From assembly GCF_012272835.1 (NCBI RefSeq), contig NZ_JAAWWK010000008.1, positions 39,500 through 103,499 of the forward strand: a stretch of DNA of 64,000 bases. The letters are read 5' to 3'. Source of the stretch: Spongiibacter thalassae (GTDB taxonomy: Bacteria; Pseudomonadota; Gammaproteobacteria; Pseudomonadales; Spongiibacteraceae). Of the stretch, positions 17,101-25,606 are shown in pieces; within the stretch, counting starts at the first letter, position 1, and the number at the start of each line of letters is the position of its first letter. The position numbers and the translations under genes are program-made. The notes beneath the pieces are model-generated. The model was not told the origin of the DNA, searched no databases, and saw nothing but the letters and a program-made list of their open reading frames with translations.

Positions 17101-18361
17101 AAAAGGGGTGGATGTGCCCAAATTGGTGATGGTTACCGCCCACGCCAAAGAGGTGTACGAACAGAGTCAAAGCGAGGAGTTTGCCCTCGATGGCTTCTTG
17201 ATGAAACCCCTCACCGGCTCGGATATTTACAATGTGGTCGCTGAAACCCTGTCGGGTGTGCCACGTGCCACGCCACATCAGCCCGCGCAGGTCAGTCAGC
17301 AGCAGCTCAGCGGCATGCGTATTCTGTTGGTGGAGGACAATGTGACCAATCAACAGGTGGCCAGGGAATTGCTCGGCCTGGAGGGCGCTGAAGTGTCACT
17401 GGCTGAAAACGGCCAGGAAGCACTTGATGCGCTAAGTCACGGTGGGCTGCTGTTCGATGTGGTACTGATGGATTTGCAAATGCCGGTGATGGACGGCCTC
17501 ACGGCTACCCGCAAAATTCGCGGTGAACTGGGGTTGCGCTATCTGCCCATCATTGCCATGACCGCCAACGCAATGCCTGCGGACCGACAGGCCTGCCTTG
17601 ACGCCGGTATGAACGATCATATTGGCAAGCCCTTTGATGTACGCGAACTCATCCTTGCCCTGCTCAAGGCCACTGGCCGTGACGCCGAACAGGCGCTGGC
17701 AGATGCACCTGTTTTGACGCCACCCAGTACGTCTCTGCCGCCTTCGCCGGAAGGGTTTGGCTTTAAAGAGGCGGTTGTGCGCATGGGGAATAACTCGGCC
17801 CTGTATGCCGGTCAGGCGAGGAACTTTGCCGCCCGCAGTAAGGAAACAGTATTTGCGTTAGAGCAGATTTTCAAAACGGGTAATCAACCGCTACTGGTGC
17901 GGGAGCTGCATACGGTGCGCGGCGTCGCCTCTACCCTTGGTGCAAATGCCCTCGGAGCGGCGATTTTTGAATTGGAAAACGGCGCAAAGGCGGGATTGGA
18001 ATTGCCGGTGTTGACGGTAATGTTAGATGACGTAAAACACCATATGGCGAGGGCTGCTGAGGTCTTTATTGAATTGGCCGATGCGTTGGAGGCAGGGAAG
18101 GCTGATGTGCCAGAGGTGGAGCATGGGAGTGAGGGCGTCGATACCGAGGCATTGTATGTTAAATTACAGGAACTAATGGGGGAGCTGGCGGATAGCAATA
18201 TGCGCGCCATCGATACCTTTGAGGCCCTGCGGGCGGAGTTGATGCAGGTTGATGTCAGTGCAACAAAAACCGTGGCGGAAGCCGTGGCGAATCTGGACTT
18301 TTCGTCGGCGGGGGATGCACTCAAAAATATTATGAACGGCATGGCGCAGCACCAGTCATAA
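14192..18361 (+). CDS. hybrid sensor histidine kinase with two receivers and HPt domain
   Basis: 1389 residues from a TTG start; AAGGGTGAG lies upstream, an in-frame stop (TAA) directly precedes the TTG, and there is no early in-frame ATG. Layout: membrane segment (about 15-33), periplasmic sensor (34-328), second membrane segment (331-348), two PAS domains (about 364-480 and 505-625), HisKA with His659 (SHEIRTP), HATPase with Asn776 and GGTGLGL, receiver 1 (Asp950), receiver 2 (Asp1094) and HPt with His1240. All phosphorelay residues are present, so it can pass phosphate to another regulator. The response regulator with GGDEF 37 bp downstream is the obvious partner. BarA/ArcB-type architecture with an extra receiver; signal unknown. 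Confidence 0.92.
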   Translation: MISRKKIIRGLLDGHVLGAVAFAALAYLFTVVYADQRDREVALAELQSDLQLQARSRAEALSVYVQRYKLDTLFLSATPAVAGIQRAIDNGGVDPKVQINTQTWLSSLQGTFVEYLNIHPAVRQLRFIGVADNGRELVRVERQDYDVTVVPDEALQGKAATDYFAEGVKRAQGQVAVSRISLNRERGEIEVPHVPTMRLMTPIHSPTGGVFGLVVMNIDLEWAFSLLHEKLNSSNRIYLLNMSDEFLLHPDRSRRFGFEFGNSYRWADAFQADETRPGLSFRERDDGEVIFAQFQDVDVDIDQPLRLVVAASSEHLDQMLLERYRNNRYQFAAILWLTIATAVVLSRRRRSKDTQARRNAEFAAVFAGSSDAVLSVSRNREIKSWNGAAAELFGYTEADAGMRNVRVDRRVGPPDEEGDALEYVLQGGGARRYNTVIEASDGRTTDVHVTISPLRGNHGDIFGASIICRDITAELEAKEELKSINDNLEVQVRARTAELESASVLQRAMLQSAGYAIIAAGTDTVVTLFNAAAEKILGYTAEEVVGKFMIRRFCSPEFVERERERLQNSKRDDVDLAELNDKNLERELETDFIRKDGSRVPVMMKTSMLHNDNGEPLGLLCIAIDLTERNQAQQELIEAKAIAEDASRAKSEFLANMSHEIRTPMNAVLGMLNLLGYTELNPRQLDYVSKASVSAETLLGIINDILDFSKIEAGKLQLDPHSFSLDDLLREVAVILSMNVAGKDVEILFNVDPKIPRRVIGDALRIKQILINLAGNAVKFTKEGEVMLSVFVQHAKEDQLILGFTVRDTGIGMTPEHMQRLFSSFSQAEAGITRRFGGTGLGLVICQNLIKMMGGELEVDSELGKGSTFSFSLALDRAEDEQALLATARPPIPNHESVRLLVIDDNANARQIVVEICESLGWRCEARASGAEGVQAIEQAEQSYDLVFVDWMMPEMNGWETAMAVRALAEKGVDVPKLVMVTAHAKEVYEQSQSEEFALDGFLMKPLTGSDIYNVVAETLSGVPRATPHQPAQVSQQQLSGMRILLVEDNVTNQQVARELLGLEGAEVSLAENGQEALDALSHGGLLFDVVLMDLQMPVMDGLTATRKIRGELGLRYLPIIAMTANAMPADRQACLDAGMNDHIGKPFDVRELILALLKATGRDAEQALADAPVLTPPSTSLPPSPEGFGFKEAVVRMGNNSALYAGQARNFAARSKETVFALEQIFKTGNQPLLVRELHTVRGVASTLGANALGAAIFELENGAKAGLELPVLTVMLDDVKHHMARAAEVFIELADALEAGKADVPEVEHGSEGVDTEALYVKLQELMGELADSNMRAIDTFEALRAELMQVDVSATKTVAEAVANLDFSSAGDALKNIMNGMAQHQS

Positions 18362-18398
18362 TCACGTTGGATAAAGGCGAGGGAGGTAGCACAATCAC

Positions 18399-19352
18399 AT
18401 GGTAGAACCAGATCCATTTGGAAGTATGGACTGGGCCGAAAGCCTGGTACCCAAGCGGCCTAAATTACTGGTTGTTGACGATCAGACGGTCAATATACAG
18501 GCCCTGTATCAAATATTCGGCGCTGACCATGAAGTGTTTATGGCCACCAGCGGCTCTCAAGCCATCAAGGTATGCCTGGACAAAAAACCGGATTTAATCC
18601 TGCTTGATGTGATTATGCCGGAAATGGACGGTATAGCCGTGTGCGAGGAGCTACAAAAAAACTCTGACACTCGGAGTATCCCGGTGATATTTGTAACGTC
18701 TCAGGAAAGCCCCGAGGAGGAGTCTCGAGGTCTGGAAGTCGGCGCCGTTGATTTTATCAGCAAGCCGGTAAATCCGGCGGTGGTGAGGGCGCGGGTGCGT
18801 ACGCATTTAACCCTGAAAGCCCAGGCGGATGCGCTGCGGGTCATGGCCTCGCGGGATGGCTTGACGGGGATTCCCAACCGCCGCTATTTTGACGAGCGGC
18901 TGGCGGCGGAGTGGCGCAGCGCGAAGCGAGGTTCGCAGCCACTGTCATTGATCCTCATCGACGTCGACCATTTCAAAGCCTACAACGACCACTACGGGCA
19001 CGTAGAGGGGGATACATGCCTTAGGCGCGTCGCCAAAGCGCTAAAACTATCCGTTGGGCGTGGTCGTGATATCGTCGCGCGTTACGGTGGTGAAGAGTTT
19101 GTCTGCCTGCTGCCGGAAACAGACCTGGCGGGTGCCGAGGAGATGGCGGAAAAGCTGCGCAGCGCCGTGGCCGATCTGGAAATTTCCCATAAATCATCTC
19201 CAGTCGGCAATACGGTGACGATCAGCCTGGGGGTGGCGACCATTGTTCCGACATCGCTGACGGGGCCGGAAACCTTGCTGGTTCGCACCGATGAGTTGCT
19301 CTACAAGGCAAAGGAAAGCGGCCGCAATCAGGTGGTTGCCCAAGCTATATAA
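18399..19352 (+). CDS. response regulator diguanylate cyclase (REC-GGDEF)
   Basis: 317 residues. The N-terminal receiver has phospho-acceptor Asp70 (LILLDVIMPEMDG) and the switch Lys in SKPV. The C-terminal GGDEF domain carries an active-site GGEEF at residues 230-234 and an inhibitory-site RxxD at Arg221-Asp224. It should make cyclic di-GMP from two GTP, with product feedback. It follows the hybrid kinase by 37 bp on the same strand, so it is likely the output of that phosphorelay. The stand-alone GspE-N-like protein in the same island is a possible receiver of the signal. Confidence 0.93.
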   Translation: MVEPDPFGSMDWAESLVPKRPKLLVVDDQTVNIQALYQIFGADHEVFMATSGSQAIKVCLDKKPDLILLDVIMPEMDGIAVCEELQKNSDTRSIPVIFVTSQESPEEESRGLEVGAVDFISKPVNPAVVRARVRTHLTLKAQADALRVMASRDGLTGIPNRRYFDERLAAEWRSAKRGSQPLSLILIDVDHFKAYNDHYGHVEGDTCLRRVAKALKLSVGRGRDIVARYGGEEFVCLLPETDLAGAEEMAEKLRSAVADLEISHKSSPVGNTVTISLGVATIVPTSLTGPETLLVRTDELLYKAKESGRNQVVAQAI

Positions 19353-19461
19353 ATGGCAGCGTTCAGGTTGCCGCCGTCGGGGACAGCATAACGGCAATGG
19401 TTTGTTCCCTCTGTAAAGAGCACTCAAAAATCACGATACGATAATAACTCGAGAGGAAAAT

Positions 19462-21018
19462 ATGGCTATTTCGCTACAGGGCATGATTGAACGTGCCGCG
19501 CGCTTGCACCCCCAGGGAGAGTGTCTGGTGTACCAGGGCGAGGTGCGTCTTTGGTCGCAGGTAGAGGAACGTGTTGCGCGCACCGCTGCCGGGCTCAGAG
19601 AGCTGTCGCTGGGTGAGGGCGACCGGGTGGCAATTCTGAGCCTGAATTGCGCCAATTACTACGAAGCCCTGTTTGCAGTGCCCTGGGCGGGTTGCTGCGT
19701 GGTGCCCCTTAATTCAAGATGGGCGCTTCCAGAGAATGAATACGCCTTGACTGATTCCGGTGCGAAGGTGGTGTTTTTTGACGAGACCTTTGCCGAGCAG
19801 GTTGAGAGCCTGCTCTCTGATGTCACCACGCTCGAAAAGGCGGTTTATATCGGTGACGGAGAGTGTCCTGCATGGGCGATAGACTTGTCGCAAATGATCG
19901 CCGATAACGCTCCGGCCGCTGCGAGTGTCCGTGGCGACGACGCTATGGCCGGGATCTTCTACACCGGCGGCACCACCGGCTTTCCCAAGGGCGTAATGCA
20001 GTCCCATCGCGCGATCTGGGCCAGTGCCGTGTCAGCATTGCCCGCCTTTGGTATGGCGCGCGATTCGCGGTATCTGCACGCGGCCCCGATGTTTCATATG
20101 GCCGATCTGGCGGGCACCATGGCGGCGACCCTGTGTTGCAGTGCCAATGTGATTCTGCAGGCCTTTGACCCGGCGAAATTATTGCAATTGATAGAAGCGG
20201 TGAAGGTCACACATACGCTGATTGTGCCGGCGATGGTGAAAATGGTACTGAGCCACCCCGATGCGGCAACGGCAGATGTCTCGACCCTGCAAATGATTAT
20301 GTACGGTGCCTCGCCCATGCCGGCGGCAACTCTGGAGCAGTGCATGACCCTGTGGCCCCACGTTAAGCTGGCCCAGGCCTATGGCCAGACCGAACTGGCA
20401 CCCATTGCAACAATTCTGCCCGCCGAAGATCATGTGCGCGGCAGTGAACTGCTTAAGTCGGCGGGGCGGCCCTCCGCCATCAGCGATATTCGCTGTGTTC
20501 GCGATGATGGCACTGACTGTGAACAGGGCGAGCCGGGTGAAATTCTGGTGCGCGGCCCCCACACGATGATTGGCTACTGGAACAAGCCGGATCAAACCGC
20601 GAGCGCCCTGCGTGATGGTTGGGTGTACACCGGCGACGCCGGTTATTTTAACGACAGTGGCCATCTGTTTATCGTTGACCGGGTCAAGGATATGGTGATT
20701 ACCGGCGGCGAGAATGTGTTTACCACCGAGGTGGAAAACGCGGTAATGGGACACGAGGCGGTACAGGACGTCGCGGTCATCGGCATTCCCTCCGAAGAGT
20801 GGGGCGAGGCTGTGCACGCCATCGTAATCCTGAAGCCCGGTATGAGCGCCAGCGAAGAAGAGATTAAAAATCACTGTCGCGGGCGGATTGCCGGATACAA
20901 ACTGCCCAAGAGTGTCAGCTTTCGCACCGAGCCCATGCCCCTGTCCGGGGCGGGCAAGGTGCTGAAAACCGAACTGCGCAAGCCCTATTGGGATAATCAG
21001 GACCGGCAGATCAGCTGA
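19462..21018 (+). CDS. AMP-forming acyl-CoA synthetase (fatty-acid--CoA ligase)
   Basis: 518 residues of the adenylate-forming family. The ATP/AMP motif is TGGTTGFPKGVMQSH (about residues 167-181). The later motifs YGQTE, GDAGYFNDSGHLFIVDR and the C-terminal Lys motif SGAGKVLKTELR are also present. It activates a carboxylic acid, probably a fatty acid, to its CoA ester in the cytoplasm. The ATG at 19462 follows GAGAGGAAA. Its 3' end is about 100 bp before an EamA transporter gene on the same strand. The chain length preferred cannot be read from the sequence. Confidence 0.92.
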   Translation: MAISLQGMIERAARLHPQGECLVYQGEVRLWSQVEERVARTAAGLRELSLGEGDRVAILSLNCANYYEALFAVPWAGCCVVPLNSRWALPENEYALTDSGAKVVFFDETFAEQVESLLSDVTTLEKAVYIGDGECPAWAIDLSQMIADNAPAAASVRGDDAMAGIFYTGGTTGFPKGVMQSHRAIWASAVSALPAFGMARDSRYLHAAPMFHMADLAGTMAATLCCSANVILQAFDPAKLLQLIEAVKVTHTLIVPAMVKMVLSHPDAATADVSTLQMIMYGASPMPAATLEQCMTLWPHVKLAQAYGQTELAPIATILPAEDHVRGSELLKSAGRPSAISDIRCVRDDGTDCEQGEPGEILVRGPHTMIGYWNKPDQTASALRDGWVYTGDAGYFNDSGHLFIVDRVKDMVITGGENVFTTEVENAVMGHEAVQDVAVIGIPSEEWGEAVHAIVILKPGMSASEEEIKNHCRGRIAGYKLPKSVSFRTEPMPLSGAGKVLKTELRKPYWDNQDRQIS

Positions 21019-21116
21019 GTCGGCGATCGCGGTGTACGCTGGCATTCGTCGCGCCGCCTCTTTATAGTGTCGCCGCCGGACCGTTTCTCCGGTGGCAGCA
21101 AAGGGGCGAACAGCGA

Positions 21117-22001
21117 TTGAAATTCCTTGCGGGAATGAGTCCACCACGTAGAAATATCGTGATCGGCGTAACCTTGTCGCTGATGACGGTATTTCTGTCC
21201 AGTACGATTGCCGCGGTAGGCAAGCATATTTCCCCTGATGTGCATGTGTCGGCCATGATTGTGGCCCAGTACAGCATCAGCTTTTTATTCGCGCTGCCGG
21301 CCGTTATGCGCAAAGGGCGAGCCGGGTTGCACACCAGTTACCCCGGCTTGCATCTGATTCGCGGGGTGAGTGGTGTTGCCTGCTTCTATTTTTACTTCTT
21401 TGCCCTGAGCCAAATCTCCCTGTTGGAGGCCACACTGTTGCGCAGTACCGCGCCGTTGATGGTGCCGATCGTAATTTTTCTCGCGCTTGGGCAAGGTATT
21501 CGTCGCGCCTCAATCCCACCATTGCTAATCGGCTTTGCCGGTGTGGTGCTGGTGTTGCGCCCCGGTTTTGCCGAGCTGACCGTGTGGCATTTGGTCGCGC
21601 TGGCCTCAGCGCTTGGACTTGCGGTGTCGATGATTAGCACAAGGATGCTGGCCGCTACCGAGCCCTCGTCACGTATTTTGTTTTATTACTTTGCCATTTC
21701 GCTGGTGGTCAGCATTCCCTTTTTCCTTTGGCAGCGTGGCGATATTCCCGCCCATGCCTGGCCGTGGCTGCTGTACATGGGGGTGGTGATCTACGTCTGC
21801 TTTCTGCTGTATACCCTGGCTTATCGCTATATGTCAGCATCGGCCCTGGCCCCCACCAGTTATTTTGGGGTGGTATTCACCGGTATGCTGGATTGGCTGT
21901 TGTGGGACGTACTCCCCGACGGCATTACCCTGTGTGGCATTGCCCTGGTGGTGTGTGGCGGGGTGCTGGTGCTCGGCGGCCGCGACGACAGCACCACCTG
22001 A
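21117..22001 (+). CDS. EamA/DMT superfamily transporter
   Basis: 294 residues with about ten hydrophobic helices in two EamA repeats, typical of drug/metabolite exporters of the inner membrane. The substrate is not evident. I give the TTG start at 21117 because AAGGGG is 10 bases upstream; the ATG at 21135 (six residues later) is an alternative with a poorly spaced site. The stop lies 7 bp from the stop of the convergent batD gene. Confidence 0.85.
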   Translation: MKFLAGMSPPRRNIVIGVTLSLMTVFLSSTIAAVGKHISPDVHVSAMIVAQYSISFLFALPAVMRKGRAGLHTSYPGLHLIRGVSGVACFYFYFFALSQISLLEATLLRSTAPLMVPIVIFLALGQGIRRASIPPLLIGFAGVVLVLRPGFAELTVWHLVALASALGLAVSMISTRMLAATEPSSRILFYYFAISLVVSIPFFLWQRGDIPAHAWPWLLYMGVVIYVCFLLYTLAYRYMSASALAPTSYFGVVFTGMLDWLLWDVLPDGITLCGIALVVCGGVLVLGGRDDSTT

Positions 22002-22008
22002 TGTTTGC

Positions 22009-23718
22009 CTAAGGGTAAAGCGCGGGCAGGGCGGTTCCCGGTTTTTTTTCTCCGCTCGCGCCCTTGCGGCATTGGCGCAGGGTGTCGAGCAGGGCACTGT
22101 GGTCGATATCGCCGCTGCCTTCGCCATAAAGCTGCAGGTTCATTCCGTCGATAAAAGGCCGCAGTTCCTCGTATTCTCTACCCAGGGCATCCAGATTGTT
22201 GGGCAGATGAGGATGGCTGCGAGCCCAGCTGTTGATAGCCGCCCGCAAGGCCTGCGCTGAGGCCTTGTTTTTACACAGCTTTGTCAGGGCGTCGAAGTGT
22301 GTTTTTTCATCGTTACTATTCTGTGCTGGCGCCGCTGTTGAGGCAGCGGGGCGACGCCGCAGCAGCGCTATCAACAGGGCGGTGTTGAATAAAACCAGCG
22401 CGCCAATGGCCAGCCAGAACAAGCGATGGGAGTGCGCCGGTGCAGGCTCGTCGAGCGGCGCGGTATTGGACTCGGTAGCGGCATTGGGCGCAGACTGCGC
22501 GAAAGTTGGCGTTGGGGCAGCAGCGGTGCCGCCGCTCACTTTTAATTCCCGCGCGGGAAGAATTGCCACTTCGGGGCTATTGGTGCGGGTGTTCCACCAG
22601 GGAATGCGAATTTCCGGCAGGGTATAGGTGCCGGCTTTACCGGGGATAATAGCCAGCGACTCGGTGCGCAGTGCACTGACCCCTGTGTCGTTCACATCAT
22701 TGCTTAACTTTGCTTGATCCGGGTACAGACGGGCGCCATCCAATACCGTTGCCGGCAACGCGGGAAGCTGGGCAGCGAGCAGGCCGTCGGCGCGAATATG
22801 GATGCTGCGAGTAATCGATTGCCCCGCCTCCAGTGAATCCACGTCGCCACTCCAGGTTTCCACAATGTCCAGGTTGGCGGCGGGCAACCACAGAGAGCCA
22901 CTGAATTGGCTGGGAGGCGGGTCGATTTTAACCGTTAAGGGCGGGCTGCGTTTAATGAGCAGGCGACCGGGGTCGAGCAGCGACGGACGATAGCTTTCTA
23001 CCCGGGCTTGCAGGGTCAGCGCGGGAATTTCCAGTTCGCCACTACGCTGGGGGAAAATAGCGTAGCGGCGCTCGATCACCTGAAAATAGCGGCCGTCTAT
23101 CTGTTGGCGATAGCGATTTTCGCCGATGGGTTCAACCACCGCATTGTCGATGGTCGGGGCATCCAGCGAGGCGTCGAGGAAGTTGACCGAGCTGAATAAC
23201 TTCACGGTATATTCGAGTTGCGCCTGCACATAGCTTCGGCGGGGGGTGATGTCGGCCTCCAGCCAGACCTGCTGGTTGCCGCTGCGCTGACGTTGTGGTG
23301 CGGCGCTGACCGTGACGGTGATGGGGCGGGTGCTTTTCTTCCCCATGGGGATGGCTGGAATGGTGATTTGTCCCTCGCGTTTGGGTGCCAGGGTGTACTC
23401 CCACTGGCGACTGCTGCTGATGTCGCCATTGACGATATTGGTGCGGCTGCTTTGCTGGCGGTTGAGAATGTGGAAGTCTTCCTGCAGGGCGGCGATATCC
23501 GGCTCGCCGCTGAACAACATGCTGTCAGCACTCAGGGTGAGGGTGAGGGTTTCTTCCAGTGACACCGTCGTGCGATCGACGGTGGCGCGTACTTCGGTGT
23601 CGCTGAGTGCGATGGGGCTGCCCGCCACAAGGGCTAACAGGGTGAGCAACAGGGCGATCCATCCACTGGGAATGGCGAACCGTAACGGCCTTGGCAGGCG
23701 AACATTAATAGGGGGCAT
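22009..23718 (-). CDS. batD: BatD family protein (oxygen/stress tolerance)
   Basis: 569 residues from the ATG at 23718. It has an N-terminal hydrophobic signal (about 18-38), a long beta-rich periplasmic region with the BatD opening (ATVDRTTVSLEETLTLTL) and repeated Ig-like segments, and a C-terminal membrane helix (LFWLAIGALVLFNTALLIALL) followed by a short cytoplasmic part. A longer open frame to 24081 lies inside the upstream gene and is not used. It overlaps the batB/C gene by 14 bp and is last in the operon. Bat proteins were linked to aerotolerance in Bacteroides and to envelope stress in others; the exact function is unsettled. Confidence 0.9.
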   Translation of the reverse strand: MPPINVRLPRPLRFAIPSGWIALLLTLLALVAGSPIALSDTEVRATVDRTTVSLEETLTLTLSADSMLFSGEPDIAALQEDFHILNRQQSSRTNIVNGDISSSRQWEYTLAPKREGQITIPAIPMGKKSTRPITVTVSAAPQRQRSGNQQVWLEADITPRRSYVQAQLEYTVKLFSSVNFLDASLDAPTIDNAVVEPIGENRYRQQIDGRYFQVIERRYAIFPQRSGELEIPALTLQARVESYRPSLLDPGRLLIKRSPPLTVKIDPPPSQFSGSLWLPAANLDIVETWSGDVDSLEAGQSITRSIHIRADGLLAAQLPALPATVLDGARLYPDQAKLSNDVNDTGVSALRTESLAIIPGKAGTYTLPEIRIPWWNTRTNSPEVAILPARELKVSGGTAAAPTPTFAQSAPNAATESNTAPLDEPAPAHSHRLFWLAIGALVLFNTALLIALLRRRPAASTAAPAQNSNDEKTHFDALTKLCKNKASAQALRAAINSWARSHPHLPNNLDALGREYEELRPFIDGMNLQLYGEGSGDIDHSALLDTLRQCRKGASGEKKPGTALPALYP

Positions 23719-25606
23719 AGTTTTCCCTCTCGGGCACCTCGCCGCGTCGGCGGCGTTGTAAATACTGATAGTTAAATTTATTGCGCAGGAGCTGGTCGGA
23801 GCTGTCGGGAATATTGCGCAGCCATTGCTCCTGGGCCTGCTGCTCCTCGGACAGGGGCTGGGTGCCTGCGGCCAGGCTGTTCTGGGTCTGTTCCTCACCG
23901 TCGCCAGTCTCTGTGGGCTGCGCTTGGGCAGCCTGTTGTTTCGTTGACTCCGTTTGCTCTGCGCTATCGGTATGCTCATCCTGCGACCGGGCGTGTTGCT
24001 CAGCCAGCTGCTGTTGCTCTTCACGGGATTGTTCGTCACCTGACGGCGCTTCGCTGGTCTGTTCCTGTTGAGACGCGTCATCTTTCGGCGAGTCTACTTT
24101 TTGCTGTGCATCGTCGCTGCGCTGCGCGTTGTTGCTGTCGGAAGAGGGTTCGCCTTGTTGTTGGTCATTCCCCGAACTGTCCTGCCGGGATGAATCCTGC
24201 TGCCCACTGCTGTCGCCATTCTGGCTGCTGTTGTCACTTTGCTGTTCTTGCTGGTTTTCCTGATCTTGTTGCTGTTGTTGCAGCTGTTCGAGCAGTGCCT
24301 TGTTGCTTGCTGCATCGCGGTGTTCCGGCTCCAGTTCCAGAGCACGCTCATAGGCAGCCAGGGCTTGATCCAGCTGCCCGGCCCTGGCCAGGGCATTGCC
24401 GCGGTTGTAGTGGGCGTCGCTGCTGTCTACTTCGGCAAAAGCCCGTGCGGCGGCGTCGAACTCCCCGGCGCGGTAGTGTGCAACACCTTGCCACATAGGG
24501 TTGTCGAAGACTTTTGCGGCCGCCGCGGGCTGTTCTTCAAGCAGCGCCGCGCCACGTTGGTCGTTGGTTTGCCAGGGGCTGGCCAGCGTGTCCTGGGGCT
24601 GCCACAGTAGCGCGATCACTACCACCGCCAAGGTGCCTCGCTGATAGGCGAGCAATGCCAGTGGAATCAGTAACAGACTGAACCACACGCCCCCGTCCCG
24701 CCACTGTTCAAAGCGGCGACTGTCTTCGCTTTCTGCAAGCGCCAGGGGGCCGCTGACCAGTTGTTGCAAGGCTGCTTCGCTGAGGTGTTGGTGGTTGAAG
24801 TATTGCCCCCCTCCCTGGCTGGCAAGCTCTTTAAAATAGTCGGTCGCGAGGGTGGCGACGATAATATCGCCGCGTTCGTTCTGGGCAAAGCCGCCCTCGG
24901 CCAGAGGGATGGGCGCTCCGGCTTCAGTGCCGACCCCCAGGACCGACAGGGGATGCTGGCTGGCCTGGGCGAATTCCAGCAGTGCGGGCATTTGCCAGCT
25001 TTCAATACCATCGCTGATAAGCAATATCTTGCTATTGCTTACTTCGGCCCGGGCCAGCAGTTCGGCGGCGGCTTGCAAGCCGGAGAGGGGGTTGCTGCCC
25101 GCCAGTGGCATCATGCCGGGGTGCAAGGCCGGCAGCAGTGTATTAAGCGTGTTGGTGTCGTCGGTAAGCGGGGCGACCACAAAGGCGTCGCCGGCAAAGG
25201 CGACCAGCCCGGTCTGGCCGTCTTCGCGCAAACGCAGAATATCCCGGACGGCAAACTTTGCCCGTTGCAGGCGGGAGGGTTGCACGTCCTCCGCCAGCAT
25301 CGACGGCGACAGGTCAAACACGATGACCAGACCCGCTGTATTGCGTTGCACCGGGCTGGGCACTTTCTCCCAGCTGGGGCCGAGCAGGGCGATAAAACAG
25401 AGTGCGGCAACCAGTGTTGCAGGCCAGACCGAGCGCTGGCTTTGGTTACCCCGGTGGAGCAGATACGGGAGTAACGCCGGGTCGATATGATCGCGCCACT
25501 GGCGTTGTTGTTGGCGGCCACGTAGATATAACAGCACGCTGATTAGCAGTGGGATGGCCAGCCAGGCCAGCTCAGGCCGCAGCAGGTGGAAACCGTCGAA
25601 ACTCAT
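23705..25606 (-). CDS. batB: BatB/BatC fusion: VWA domain plus TPR protein
   Basis: 633 residues. Membrane helices at about 12-28 and 62-76, then a von Willebrand A domain with metal site DLSPS (Asp98, Ser100, Ser102), a third helix (about 312-335), and a TPR unit (AHYNRGNALARAGQLDQALAAYERALEL). A very acidic Gln/Ser/Asp-rich tail of roughly 160 residues follows. BatB (VWA) and BatC (TPR) are separate genes in Bacteroides and here are one chain. It starts 4 bp inside batA and ends 14 bp inside batD. The tail is low complexity and probably disordered. Family call firm, role in envelope maintenance inferred. Confidence 0.92.
   Translation of the reverse strand: MSFDGFHLLRPELAWLAIPLLISVLLYLRGRQQQRQWRDHIDPALLPYLLHRGNQSQRSVWPATLVAALCFIALLGPSWEKVPSPVQRNTAGLVIVFDLSPSMLAEDVQPSRLQRAKFAVRDILRLREDGQTGLVAFAGDAFVVAPLTDDTNTLNTLLPALHPGMMPLAGSNPLSGLQAAAELLARAEVSNSKILLISDGIESWQMPALLEFAQASQHPLSVLGVGTEAGAPIPLAEGGFAQNERGDIIVATLATDYFKELASQGGGQYFNHQHLSEAALQQLVSGPLALAESEDSRRFEQWRDGGVWFSLLLIPLALLAYQRGTLAVVVIALLWQPQDTLASPWQTNDQRGAALLEEQPAAAAKVFDNPMWQGVAHYRAGEFDAAARAFAEVDSSDAHYNRGNALARAGQLDQALAAYERALELEPEHRDAASNKALLEQLQQQQQDQENQQEQQSDNSSQNGDSSGQQDSSRQDSSGNDQQQGEPSSDSNNAQRSDDAQQKVDSPKDDASQQEQTSEAPSGDEQSREEQQQLAEQHARSQDEHTDSAEQTESTKQQAAQAQPTETGDGEEQTQNSLAAGTQPLSEEQQAQEQWLRNIPDSSDQLLRNKFNYQYLQRRRRGEVPERENYAPY

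Noticed and set aside
23719..24081. N-terminal extension of batD
   Set aside because: Lies inside batB/C, is Arg/Pro-rich and comes before the signal peptide that marks the real start.
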